This document shows, piece by piece, positions 52,027 through 59,895 of a stretch of DNA of 64,000 nucleotides. Source of the DNA: an uncultured Propionibacteriaceae bacterium (lineage in GTDB: Bacteria; Actinomycetota; Actinomycetes; Propionibacteriales; Propionibacteriaceae); contig CALIWR010000003.1 in the NCBI GenBank assembly GCA_938046585.1, positions 143,972 to 207,971 on the forward strand, read 5' to 3'. The notes under the pieces were generated by a model. It was not told the DNA's origin. It was given only the letters and a program-made list of their open reading frames with translations, and searched no databases. Each line of letters begins with the position of its first letter. The first letter of the stretch is position 1. The translations under genes and the position numbers were made by a program.

Positions 52027-52716
52027 CTACGGGGCGAGCAGGTCGTCTCGGTCGACGAGTCCGGTGCGGTAGGCGAAGAGGGCGGCATGGACCCGGTCGC
52101 GGGCTTCGATCTTGGCCAGGACCCGCCCGACATGGGTCTTGACAGTGGGCATGGAGATGAAGAGTCGTTGCCCGATTTCGGTGTTTGACCATCCTTGACC
52201 GATGGCGATCAGGATCTCCTGCTCGCGGGCAGTGAGGCAGGCGAGTGCCCGCCGGTCGGCGGCGGATAGCGGCGCCCGGGTGGAGTCCGGCTCGGGCTGG
52301 CGCAGCCGGGTCAGGATCCGGCGGGTGGCCCGCGGTGAGATGACGGCCTCCCCGGCTACGGCGGTACGGACAGAGTCGAGCAACTGTTCGGGCTCGGTGT
52401 CTTTGAGCAGGAAGCCGCTGGCCCCGGCGGCAAGCGCGTCGATTACATACTCCTCAGTATCAAATGTAGTCAACATTACGATCCGGGCCGCGGTGTGGTC
52501 CGCGATGATCGTGCGGGTGGCGCTGATCCCGTCCAGGCGGGGCATCTGCACGTCCATCAGCACCAGGTCGACGGGTGTAGCCGCATACCGGTCGATGGCC
52601 TCCTGGCCATCAGCGGCCTGCCAGGCGACGCAGAGGTCAGGCTGGCTGTCGAGTACCAGCGCGATCCCGGTACGGAACAGGGTTTGGTCGTCGACCAGTC
52701 CGATCTGGATGCTCAT
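52027..52716 (-). CDS. NarL/LuxR-type response regulator
   Basis: This 229-residue regulator has a receiver domain starting MSIQIGLVDDQTLFRTGIAL with phosphoacceptor Asp54 in VDLVLMDVQMPRLDG. Lys104-region FLLKDTEPEQLLDSV follows. A C-terminal LuxR helix-turn-helix (LTAREQEILIAIGQGWSNTE, then LFISMPTVKTHVGRVLAKIE) binds DNA. Its ATG overlaps the histidine-kinase stop by 4 bases. It lies 91 bases upstream of the LanF-like ATPase gene on the same strand and most likely activates that transporter. The signal is sensed by the partner kinase. Confidence 0.94.
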   Translation of the reverse strand: MSIQIGLVDDQTLFRTGIALVLDSQPDLCVAWQAADGQEAIDRYAATPVDLVLMDVQMPRLDGISATRTIIADHTAARIVMLTTFDTEEYVIDALAAGASGFLLKDTEPEQLLDSVRTAVAGEAVISPRATRRILTRLRQPEPDSTRAPLSAADRRALACLTAREQEILIAIGQGWSNTEIGQRLFISMPTVKTHVGRVLAKIEARDRVHAALFAYRTGLVDRDDLLAP

Positions 52717-53891
52717 CCGACTCCTTCACGGGGGATCTCGGCCCGGACCCGCCAGCCGCCGCCGAACGGTCCGGACTCCAGGCTGCCACCGAGCAGCTGG
52801 ACCCGTTCGGCCAGCCCCCGCAGGCCATGACCACCGCGGGCCTGGTCGGTGCCCAGGGACTGGTGAAGGGTGGTTGGGCTGCTCCTGTCGTCGTGGTCGG
52901 TCACCGTCACTACGACCGTCGTGGGCTGCCAGTCGATACTGAGCTCGGCGCGGCTGGCGCCGCTGTGGCGCCGGACGTTGGTCAGCCCCTCCTGGGCGAC
53001 GCGGTAGATCGCGAGCGAGACATCGCCGGGCAGATCCTCGGGCGGCTCACCTTGGACGGTGCTGCTGACGGCAAGCCCGGCCGCGGCCACCTCGGCCAGC
53101 AGCTGGGGCAGGTCCTCATGACTGGCCAGAGGCTGCGGCTCGCGGGCCTCACCGTCGCGCAGCATCCCGACCAGGCCCCGCATCTGACGCAGCGAGGTGC
53201 GCCCGACCTGGCCGATCGTGGTCAGCGCCCGTACGGCGGCTTGCGGGTCGCTGGCCGCCGCGTACCGGCCGCCGTCAGCCTGGGCGACGATGGTGCCCAG
53301 GGTGTGGGTGACGATGTCGTGCACCTCGCGGGCGATGAAGGTCCGCTGCTCGGTGGCGCGCCGTTCGTACTGTTCTCGTTGCAGCTCCAGTTCCAACCGC
53401 AGCGTTTCCAACCGGTTCTCGGCGTCATGGGCGCCGCGGCGGCGTAACTCCCCGGCGAGCGACGCCACCAGTACTATTACCAGCCCCCATCCCAGCAGCA
53501 GGAGCCGTTGTCCGAGCGAGGATTGGCGCATCTGTTCGTTGCCCAGCAGGATGAAACCGATGATGCCCACGCCGAGGGCCGCCGACAGCACCGTCCGCCA
53601 GGGCCGGCCCACCCAGCGCCGCGCGATGTACGCCAAGGCGATCCCGGCGATCAGCACCCCGAGTGACAGGTACGGGGCGAGCAGCGCGTGACCGATTAGC
53701 CCGGCCAGCAGGGTCGTGGCGCCAAGCAACGGCCGTAGCCTTCGCAGCGACACCCCGACCAGGATCGTCACTACCTCGATCCAGGGCAGCACCTCACGCG
53801 GCATGGTCCCGAGGTTGAGAGCCGCCGCAAGCCCGGCCCAGGTCACCGCCCACGCCAGATCAGCCTTCGTCGGGCGGGCAGACGTACTCAC
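52713..53891 (-). CDS. Sensor histidine kinase (HisKA_3 / NarX-type)
   Basis: This 392-residue membrane kinase has four to five hydrophobic helices in residues 10-150, with very short loops, so it probably senses within the membrane. A coiled-coil stretch (ENRLETLRLELELQREQYER) leads to the dimerisation box FIAREVHDIVTHTLGTIVAQ with the phosphorylated histidine. A HATPase domain follows: YRVAQEGLTNVRRHSGASRA as N-box and GGHGLRGLAERVQLLGGSLE as G-box. Lack of a large extracellular domain fits intramembrane-sensing kinases that watch over cell-envelope peptides. The response-regulator gene overlaps its stop by 4 bases. Confidence 0.93.
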   Translation of the reverse strand: MSTSARPTKADLAWAVTWAGLAAALNLGTMPREVLPWIEVVTILVGVSLRRLRPLLGATTLLAGLIGHALLAPYLSLGVLIAGIALAYIARRWVGRPWRTVLSAALGVGIIGFILLGNEQMRQSSLGQRLLLLGWGLVIVLVASLAGELRRRGAHDAENRLETLRLELELQREQYERRATEQRTFIAREVHDIVTHTLGTIVAQADGGRYAAASDPQAAVRALTTIGQVGRTSLRQMRGLVGMLRDGEAREPQPLASHEDLPQLLAEVAAAGLAVSSTVQGEPPEDLPGDVSLAIYRVAQEGLTNVRRHSGASRAELSIDWQPTTVVVTVTDHDDRSSPTTLHQSLGTDQARGGHGLRGLAERVQLLGGSLESGPFGGGWRVRAEIPREGVG

Positions 53892-53981
53892 GTCGCCTCA
53901 CGATAGGTGCGCTCCACAGCCGCGCGCATCATGCCCGGGTACGATCTTCGCCGGCCGGCCAGTCCCCTGTGAGCTTCAGGG

Positions 53982-54011
53982 TTGCAGCCCGCGCTTCGTC
54001 AGGGCTACCAT
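53982..54011 (+). promoter_or_regulatory. Probable housekeeping promoter of tRNA-Ala
   Basis: TTGCAG at 53982-53987 and TACCAT at 54006-54011 are separated by 18 bases. Transcription would begin near 54018, about 5 bases before the mature tRNA end. The match to the sigma-70-type consensus is moderate. Confidence 0.5.
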
Positions 54012-54022
54012 GTCAGGTACCT

Positions 54023-54098
54023 GGGGCTATGGCGCAGTTGGTAGCGCGTCTCGTTCGCAATGAGAAGGTCAGGGGTTCGAATCCCCTTAGCTCCACCA
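54023..54098 (+). tRNA. tRNA-Ala (anticodon CGC)
   Basis: The acceptor GGGGCTA pairs with TAGCTCC, with one G-T pair. The D arm is GCGC-AGTTGGTA-GCGC. The anticodon arm is TCTCG-TTCGCAA-TGAGA with CGC after T33. The T arm is AGGGG-TTCGAAT-CCCCT. A discriminator A and an encoded CCA follow. All arms fold by standard pairs except the terminal G-T of the anticodon stem. Confidence 0.95.
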
Positions 54099-54158
54099 GT
54101 GAACTCATGCAAGGCCTGGTAACGAGGCAGTGGTTCCTCTAGGCAAAGGGGGAGTGAG

Positions 54159-55079
54159 TTGATCGTGGCCTCGATGAAGGATGACGTCTGTTGCGGTGAA
54201 GCTAAGGATTCCCAGATTTCTAATAATAGAGAACCTCTGGGCCGTGAAGATATGGCTCGGGTTCTTGTAACCATCAAGACCTATCCAACGCCGTCAGACA
54301 GATACGGCGAGACAGTATGTACAGCGGGCGTTAGGCTTGATGGTGAGAGACCGTGCTGGATTCGCCTCTATCCGATAAGTTTTCGTCTTGAGGAAGAAGA
54401 TCGTAAGTTCCACAAATACGATATCGTGGAACTTCGCGTCAGTAAGAACCGGAAAGATAATCGACCTGAGTCTTACAGGCCTCATCTTGAATCCCTTAAG
54501 GTGATAGAGAAGGTCGATACAAAGCATAACTGGAGAAGACGCAAGAAGCTACTCGATGGCTTAATCGGTGCGGTGACAACCTGTGGTCTCATTCAAGCCA
54601 ATAAGGATAAACCCTTCAGTGCCATTCCATCTCTGGGATTGGTGAAGATGCTGGATCCCCGAGTTTTGTCAGTGGAACCGGGTGATCCATGGGATGATGG
54701 GCAGCTGGCAAAAGTAAGGAAATTATCACAGCCCAACCTCCTCAATCTTGATGGGATTAAGCAGCTCGAGCCAGCTCCCTACAGGGTCAGGGTGAGCTAT
54801 CGCTGCGAATCTGAGGGATGTGCAGGCCATAATCCTGCAATACTCGACTGGGAGGCTGGTCAGGCTGGGCGAAAATGGCGTCGCGAGTACAACTGCGAAA
54901 AAGAATCTATGGCCAAGCTTCGACAGAAGTACGAGGAACTCATCTCCCCAGACATTGATGCCCACCTGTTTGTTGGCAATATGCACCAGCGTCGCCACGT
55001 GTTCTCAGGACTAGGAATCTGGTCGCCAAGAATCGATGAAGAGGCAATGCTGTATGAGAGTGATCTGTTGGGGGTCTAG
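54159..55079 (+). CDS. Unknown protein of a low-GC tRNA-linked islet
   Basis: I do not recognise this 306-residue protein with certainty. The core starts MARVLVTIKTYPTPSDRYGE and contains RPCWIRLYPISFRLEEEDRK. A cysteine-histidine stretch, YRCESEGCAGHNPAILDWEA, could bind zinc, and the end is HLFVGNMHQRRHVFSGLGIW. Base composition is clearly lower in GC than in neighbouring genes and codons end often in A or T, which suggests transfer. A TTG at 54159 has GGGGGAG a few bases upstream; an ATG at 54252 begins the conserved-looking part and may be the real start. It is convergent with the DUF488 gene at 55076, overlapping its end by 4 bases, and both sit right after a tRNA gene. Confidence 0.65.
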   Translation: MIVASMKDDVCCGEAKDSQISNNREPLGREDMARVLVTIKTYPTPSDRYGETVCTAGVRLDGERPCWIRLYPISFRLEEEDRKFHKYDIVELRVSKNRKDNRPESYRPHLESLKVIEKVDTKHNWRRRKKLLDGLIGAVTTCGLIQANKDKPFSAIPSLGLVKMLDPRVLSVEPGDPWDDGQLAKVRKLSQPNLLNLDGIKQLEPAPYRVRVSYRCESEGCAGHNPAILDWEAGQAGRKWRREYNCEKESMAKLRQKYEELISPDIDAHLFVGNMHQRRHVFSGLGIWSPRIDEEAMLYESDLLGV

Positions 55080-55522
55080 GCGTGAATGACGTGGAGGTTG
55101 TTGCGACTTCGAGAAACCGCTTCGATGACGAGATCCCGGTGGCATTGGCTGTGGTCGCGCTCAAAGCACAGGAGGGCCACAGTGGAGTCGTCGAGCAACT
55201 CTGAGACATGGTTTAGGGCGGCGACGGCCTCGTCGCTTCCTAAGAGATGGCGGAAACGTTCGCGAGATTCGGGAATGCCCCGACGAAAATCATCTCGGTT
55301 ATCCTTCGGATTGCCGAGTTCCCGGTGGTGTACGTACCGAATCCCGACCTCACCAAGAGCCGCTGCCAGAGCCCTCTTGGACAGGCCGCGCTTACGGGAG
55401 ATCGGGGTCATGCGGACATCGACGAGCACTTGAACTCCCTGCTGGAGCAGCGAGGCGACAAGCTCGTCGACCGAGCGCCCCTCATAGCCGAGACTCACAA
55501 GTTGCGAAGGTGTGTCGAGCAT
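55076..55522 (-). CDS. DUF488 family protein
   Basis: This 148-residue protein matches DUF488. The start LVSLGYEGRSVDELVASLLQ, then VLVDVRMTPISRKRGLSKRA, GIRYVHHRELGNPKDNRDDF and the cysteine block VALLCFERDHSQCHRDLVIE are all family landmarks. The paired cysteines in LLCFE and QCHR suggest a metal or catalytic thiol site. Biochemical function is not established to my knowledge. The gene faces the low-GC gene at 54159, and the two stops overlap. Together they look like a small accessory islet beside tRNA-Ala. No integrase or direct repeat of the tRNA end was seen. Confidence 0.85.
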   Translation of the reverse strand: MLDTPSQLVSLGYEGRSVDELVASLLQQGVQVLVDVRMTPISRKRGLSKRALAAALGEVGIRYVHHRELGNPKDNRDDFRRGIPESRERFRHLLGSDEAVAALNHVSELLDDSTVALLCFERDHSQCHRDLVIEAVSRSRNNLHVIHA

Positions 55523-55635
55523 GCGCTCAGTATCGCATGAGAAGTCTCATCTGGCACTCATAGTGAAGTTTCAACTTTCGGATTTCTGGACCATGGTCCC
55601 CGGATTCGCCCTACGAGGCCTCGAATGACTCATGG

Positions 55636-56505
55636 TTGACGATGATCGTTGCTTTCGCCATCGCCACGCCCAATGGGCAGACTGTTGGGGTGCGACATCT
55701 GGTGACCAGAACCGAACTGGGTTCCCCGGCGTCACCGGGTAGCGGCTGGCCCGGGGACCCGGCGACTAGTCAGACGCCGGTTGCGGGCAGCGCCGATGAG
55801 GTCGCCCGGCTTGCCCAGGATGCGGCCGGGCCAGCCGAACTGGACGCCCGGGTGTCAGTCTGTCGGGCCTGCCCGCGTCTGGTCGCCTGGCGTGAACAGG
55901 TCGCCCAGACCAAGCGGGCCGCGTACCGCGACCAGCCGTACTGGGGCCGGCCCGCGCCCAGCTTCGGGGATCCGGCGCCGCAGGTGCTGGTAGTCGGCCT
56001 GGCGCCCGGCGCGCACGGCGCGAACCGGACCGGGCGGATGTTCACCGGCGATCGTTCCGGCGACTGGCTGTACGCGGCGCTGCACCGCGCCGGGTACGCT
56101 TCCCAGCCGACCTCGGTCCACGCCGGCGACGGACTGCGACTGACCGGAATGCGGATCACGGCGGCCGCTCATTGCGTCCCGCCGGACAACAAACCGAGCA
56201 TCACCGAATTGGCGACCTGCGCGGCCTGGTTGGACCGGGAGCTCAGCCTGTGCACGCCAAGCCTGCGGGCCGTGTTCGCGCTCGGGCAGATCGGGTGGCG
56301 GGCGGCGTTGGCGGCGACTCGCCGGCTGAGCTGGCAGGTACCGCGGCCGCTACCGCGCTTCGGGCACCAGGCGGTGGCCGAGCTGGGCTCCCCGATCCGG
56401 ACGGTACGGCTGGTCGGCTCGTACCACGTCTCGCAGCAGAACACCGCCACCGGCCGCCTGACACCACAGATGCTCGACGCCGCGCTGGCCTTGCTCCACC
56501 CCTAA
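55636..56505 (+). CDS. Family 5 uracil-DNA glycosylase (UdgB-like)
   Basis: This 289-residue repair enzyme removes uracil, and in this family also hypoxanthine, from DNA. The catalytic motif VGLAPGAHGANRTGRMFTGD matches the family-5 pattern GLAPG-AHGANRTGR. The C-terminal motif SYHVSQQNTATGRLT corresponds to HPSxxN-type text. Cysteines in VCRACPRLVAW, AHCVPPDNK, ATCAAW and SLCTPS supply ligands for an iron-sulphur cluster. The first 65 residues are low in similarity and proline-rich, so the true start may be further in than the ATG at 55636. It is a single gene between the tRNA islet and the acyl-CoA synthetase gene. Confidence 0.88.
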   Translation: MTMIVAFAIATPNGQTVGVRHLVTRTELGSPASPGSGWPGDPATSQTPVAGSADEVARLAQDAAGPAELDARVSVCRACPRLVAWREQVAQTKRAAYRDQPYWGRPAPSFGDPAPQVLVVGLAPGAHGANRTGRMFTGDRSGDWLYAALHRAGYASQPTSVHAGDGLRLTGMRITAAAHCVPPDNKPSITELATCAAWLDRELSLCTPSLRAVFALGQIGWRAALAATRRLSWQVPRPLPRFGHQAVAELGSPIRTVRLVGSYHVSQQNTATGRLTPQMLDAALALLHP

Positions 56506-56630
56506 TCCCGCCGGTCGCGGCGGGTATGGCTAGGGTAAACAGAAATATGGACTATGCGTCAGCAGGTCCGGGCCGGAGGACTGGTGCGGAGCAGGTCAGT
56601 CCGCCGGTGTGCAGTACCTGGAGGTGAGCA

Positions 56631-58409
56631 ATGGCGGCGGAGCAACACCTGGCCCGGCTCTTCCGCAGTACTGCTCGCCGGCACGCCCACCGGGCCGCGA
56701 CCCGGGTCCGTCGCGGTAATGGCTGGCGCACCATGACCTACGAGCGGCTGGCAGCCGAGGTCGAGGCCCTCGCCCGGCACCTGATCGATCTGGACGTCCA
56801 ACCGGGTGACCGGGTCGGGATCTTCTCCCCGAATCGGCCCGAGTGGAGCGTCGCTGACCTGGCTGCATTGTCGGTCCGGGCAGTGGTGGTGCCGGTCTAC
56901 CCGACCGCCACCGATGCCCTGCTGGAGCTGGTCCTCGGTCACGCCGAGGTGTCGGTCCTGTTCGTCTTCGGCACCGCTGAACTGGACGCCGTGAAACGGG
57001 TCTGGTCTGCTCTGCCGCGGCTGCGGACGGTGATCGTTTTTGACGTCATCTCGGATTCTGATCCCCGGGTAACAACATTTGACTTGGTTCGGGCGAAGCC
57101 TCCGTCGCGGTCCTCCAGCGCTGCCCTAGAGCAACGACTGGAACAGGCCGAAGCCGACGATCTGGCTTCGATCGTCTACACCTCGGGCCGTACCCCACTC
57201 GGGGTGATGCTCAGCCACCGAGGTTTCGCTGACCAGTTGGCTGCCCTGGAGGGGGTGGTTACCTTCGCCCCACCCGACCATTCCCTGTGCCTGCTGCCGC
57301 TGGCCCATTCCCTGGAACGGCTGTGGACCTTCGGGGTGCTGACCCGCGGCTGCCTCAACACCTACCTGCCAGACCCGCGGCAGGTGGCCGCGATGCTGGC
57401 CCTAGTCCGGCCGACCCTGCTGGTCGCCACCCCTCGCCTGTACCACCTGGTGTACGAGGCCTGGTACCGCAGCGCCCGGACCGCCTCTCAACGCCGCCGG
57501 TTGCGGTGGGCGATCCGGGTCGGCGCCGCGGCTCAGCGGGCGCACCTGGCTGGCCGGCAGCCGTCCCCGGCGATCGCCGCGCAGCTGCCGCTGGCGGATC
57601 GGCTGGTGCTGCGCCGGGTACGCGCAGCGATGGGCGGCCCGAAGCGCGTCATGGCCTGTGGCGGGGGTGTGCTACGCCGCGATGTGGAGGACTTCTTCTC
57701 GGCCGCCGGGATGCTGGTCTGTCAAGTGTACGGGGTAACCGAGGCCTCGCCATTGATAGCTGTCAACTCTCCGACGGCGTTCAAGCTCGGCACTGTCGGG
57801 AGGGCCCTGCCCGGGTCCGAACTGCGCATCGCCGACGACGGGGAGATCTGGTACCGCGGGCCGAACCTGATGCTGGGCTACTGGAAGGACGAGGCGGCGA
57901 CTCGCGAGGCGGTAGTCGACAGCTGGTTGCGTACCGGCGACTGCGGCCGGCTTGACGCCGATGGTTTCCTTACCGTCGCCGAGCCGGCCCAGGATCGGAT
58001 CGTTACCGCGGGTGGTGACGTGTCCCCGGCGCCGATCGAGGAACGGCTCCTGGCTGATCCGTTGTTCGAGCAGGCGGTGTTGCTCGGCGACGGTCGTCCG
58101 TACCTCACGGTGCTGCTGAAACCTTCCCGCGACCAGCTCGAGGCGCTCGCCGAGCGGCTGCAGTTGCGCTGGCACAGCCTCGACGAGTTGGTTCGCGACC
58201 CGAGGGTGCTGAAAGAGGTCCGGTCCCGGGTGGCGGCGGTGTCGGCCCGGCTGCCGCGCAACCAGCGGATCGGGGACCTGCGGCTGCTGCTGGAGGACCT
58301 GAGCCGTGAGCACGGGCTGTTGACTGGTTCGCTGCGAGCCCGACGTCGGCAGGTGGAGCAGCGCTTCGCCGGTCTGATCGAGGAGATGTACGGCAAAGCC
58401 CGCCACTGA
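56631..58409 (+). CDS. AMP-binding (long-chain acyl-CoA synthetase-like) protein with degenerate motifs
   Basis: This 592-residue protein is a FadD15-type adenylate-forming enzyme by overall layout: DVQPGDRVGIFSPNRPEWSV, YGVTEASPLIAVNSP, GEIWYRGPNLMLGYWKDEAA and WLRTGDCGRLDADGFL. The phosphate-binding A3 motif, normally TSGTTGxPKGVMLSH, reads YTSGRTPLGVMLSHRG. Two residues are missing and the invariant lysine is leucine. The C-terminal A10 region, normally with a catalytic lysine before the end, reads LTGSLRARRRQVEQRF with arginine. Adenylation activity is therefore doubtful. GGAGGTGAGCA precedes the ATG. It may be an inactive paralogue or a regulator, or it may use another mechanism. Confidence 0.88.
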   Translation: MAAEQHLARLFRSTARRHAHRAATRVRRGNGWRTMTYERLAAEVEALARHLIDLDVQPGDRVGIFSPNRPEWSVADLAALSVRAVVVPVYPTATDALLELVLGHAEVSVLFVFGTAELDAVKRVWSALPRLRTVIVFDVISDSDPRVTTFDLVRAKPPSRSSSAALEQRLEQAEADDLASIVYTSGRTPLGVMLSHRGFADQLAALEGVVTFAPPDHSLCLLPLAHSLERLWTFGVLTRGCLNTYLPDPRQVAAMLALVRPTLLVATPRLYHLVYEAWYRSARTASQRRRLRWAIRVGAAAQRAHLAGRQPSPAIAAQLPLADRLVLRRVRAAMGGPKRVMACGGGVLRRDVEDFFSAAGMLVCQVYGVTEASPLIAVNSPTAFKLGTVGRALPGSELRIADDGEIWYRGPNLMLGYWKDEAATREAVVDSWLRTGDCGRLDADGFLTVAEPAQDRIVTAGGDVSPAPIEERLLADPLFEQAVLLGDGRPYLTVLLKPSRDQLEALAERLQLRWHSLDELVRDPRVLKEVRSRVAAVSARLPRNQRIGDLRLLLEDLSREHGLLTGSLRARRRQVEQRFAGLIEEMYGKARH

Positions 58410-58529
58410 CCCCCCGGCCAGAGTCTTCAACCGTATGAGGGAGTTTTCACGTTCATAGCCTGTTGACAGGTACCCCGCCTAGGTTCCTCATCGTTACCTC
58501 TGAGCGTAAGAACCGACTAAGGACCCAGC

Positions 58530-58943
58530 ATGAGCCTCACCATCGCCCACTTCGGCCAGACCATCGAGAACGAGCCCGCCACCGTACCGGTGCGCCACCT
58601 GTCGCTGCGGTTTGCGGTGATCACCGCGCTCAGCGCGCTGTCCGATCCCAGCCACCAGTCCCGGCATTGGGGCCTGGACGTCCCCGGTGACGACGACTAC
58701 GACTCGCTCGCCGAGCACATCTGCTGCCTGTACGACGACTGCGCGATCCTGCCGCGCCCGGCGGCCGCAGTTGGGCTCGCGCTGCGGCACAGTGAAGTTG
58801 CCCCGATCGCGCTGCTGGGCCGTCGGCTGGGCGATATGCTGCTCGACCTGGGCGACGCCGACGACCTCACCTATCTCGCCGACGCCCGCTGGCCCGGTGT
58901 GGTCGAAGCCGCCGCCGCGGCCCTGGACGCGATGGAGTCCTGA
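58530..58943 (+). CDS. Small conserved actinobacterial protein (SCO4402-like)
   Basis: This 137-residue soluble protein starts MSLTIAHFGQTIENEPATVP and continues RHLSLRFAVITALSALSDPS and HICCLYDDCAILPRPAAAVG. It ends in an alanine-rich helix. I associate this layout with small SCO4402-type proteins of unknown function, but the match is from memory of the pattern only. It has no signal peptide or membrane segment. A TTGACA at 58463 could be part of its promoter. A hairpin follows its stop by about 20 bases, shared with the convergent reductase gene. Confidence 0.7.
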   Translation: MSLTIAHFGQTIENEPATVPVRHLSLRFAVITALSALSDPSHQSRHWGLDVPGDDDYDSLAEHICCLYDDCAILPRPAAAVGLALRHSEVAPIALLGRRLGDMLLDLGDADDLTYLADARWPGVVEAAAAALDAMES

Positions 58944-58961
58944 GCTGACCCAGAACGCAAC

Positions 58962-58996
58962 TTCGCCCGAATCCCGACAGTGTCGTCGGGGGCGAA
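58962..58996. terminator. Probable bidirectional hairpin terminator
   Basis: TTCGCCC and GGGCGAA are the base of an imperfect stem that also includes CCCGACA and TGTCGTCGGG around a small loop. It stands between the convergent stops at 58943 and 59006. No long T-run is present. Confidence 0.5.
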
Positions 58997-59005
58997 CATG
59001 ACAGA

Positions 59006-59551
59006 TCAGCCGAGTCGTTCCAGCTTCGGTAGCGAGTCGGTGGTGAGGGTGGCGGCGTAGTCAGCGACCCGCTGGGCCAGGTCCTGATCCGAGATCGTCA
59101 TCGCCCCGATGGTGGTGAACGGTTCCAGGTAGGTCATGGAGCAGTAGTCGGCGGTTGCCTGGAGAGGACGCAGTAGTTCGTGCACCGTGTAGGTGTACTC
59201 GTGCTCGCGTCCGTACTCCGAGGAGCCCGACGAGACGGCGACGAGAAACTCTTTGCCCTGGAGCGCTTTGCCTGTGGAGCCGTACGCCCAGCCGTAGGTG
59301 AGGACATCGTCCAGCCATTTCTTCAGCAACGGCGGGCAGGAGAACCAGTACATCGGGAACTGCAGCACCAGCCGATCCGTGGCCTGCGCCGCCTGCTGCT
59401 CGGCTGCCACGTCGATCCGGAAGTCTGGGTAGCGGTCGTACATCCGCCGTACCACCACATCGCCGCCCAGAGCTTCGGCTCTCTCGGCCAGGGCCCGGTT
59501 GACGCGCGAGGCGTTCATGTCGGGATGGAAGACCAGCACCTGGGTTTTCAC
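59006..59551 (-). CDS. Flavodoxin-fold NAD(P)H quinone reductase (MdaB/KefF-like)
   Basis: This 181-residue protein has the flavodoxin_2 fold of small quinone reductases. KTQVLVFHPDMNASRVNRAL carries the FMN phosphate-loop region, DRLVLQFPMYWFSCPPLLKK the conserved FPMYWxSxPxxLK motif, and WLDDVLTYGWAYGSTGKALQ follows. VAVSSGSSEYGREHEYTYTV completes the set. Such enzymes reduce quinones or nitro compounds with NAD(P)H, and some regulate potassium efflux. The GTG at 59551 follows GGAGAGATC and gives the family-normal start; longer in-frame sequence upstream does not match the family. It is a single gene. Confidence 0.9.
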   Translation of the reverse strand: MKTQVLVFHPDMNASRVNRALAERAEALGGDVVVRRMYDRYPDFRIDVAAEQQAAQATDRLVLQFPMYWFSCPPLLKKWLDDVLTYGWAYGSTGKALQGKEFLVAVSSGSSEYGREHEYTYTVHELLRPLQATADYCSMTYLEPFTTIGAMTISDQDLAQRVADYAATLTTDSLPKLERLG

Positions 59552-59845
59552 GATCTCTCCTTCAACATCAGGGATACCGTTCCAGCCTCCCAGAGATCCT
59601 GCCGGCAGCCGGGCGATGTCGAGCCAGTGATACGCGATGCCCGGGAGCCCCAACGTCCGGTCGACGCCGCCTCAAGCAGTGGGCCTGGCCCAGGTGGCCA
59701 TCAGACGTGGTTGCCATTCAAATCCAAACGGCTTTCGATAGTCATCTCGCGAGGTGGAAAGAATGAATTCTGAACATGTATCCACGGGCACTTTTTTGGA
59801 TGATGGAAAAGGAATCATTCGGCAGTGAACCCATCGTATGGTAGG

Positions 59846-59870
59846 GTGAATGAACAAAATACATATTCAC
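59846..59870. promoter_or_regulatory. Inverted repeat in the AT-rich leader of the beta-helix gene
   Basis: GTGAAT and ATTCAC are separated by 13 AT-rich bases, 26 bases before the ATG at 59896. The surrounding region 59700-59890 is much richer in A/T than the rest of the window and should contain the promoter. A repressor or activator could bind here. The strong AGGAGGTAAGG ribosome-binding site follows. Confidence 0.4.
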
Positions 59871-59895
59871 AAACTGAAAGAATAGGAGGTAAGGC

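Noticed and set aside
54023..55640. A phage-type attachment site formed by the tRNA-Ala 3' end
   Set aside because: I found no second copy of the GGTTCGAATCCCC segment to the right of the islet and no integrase gene.
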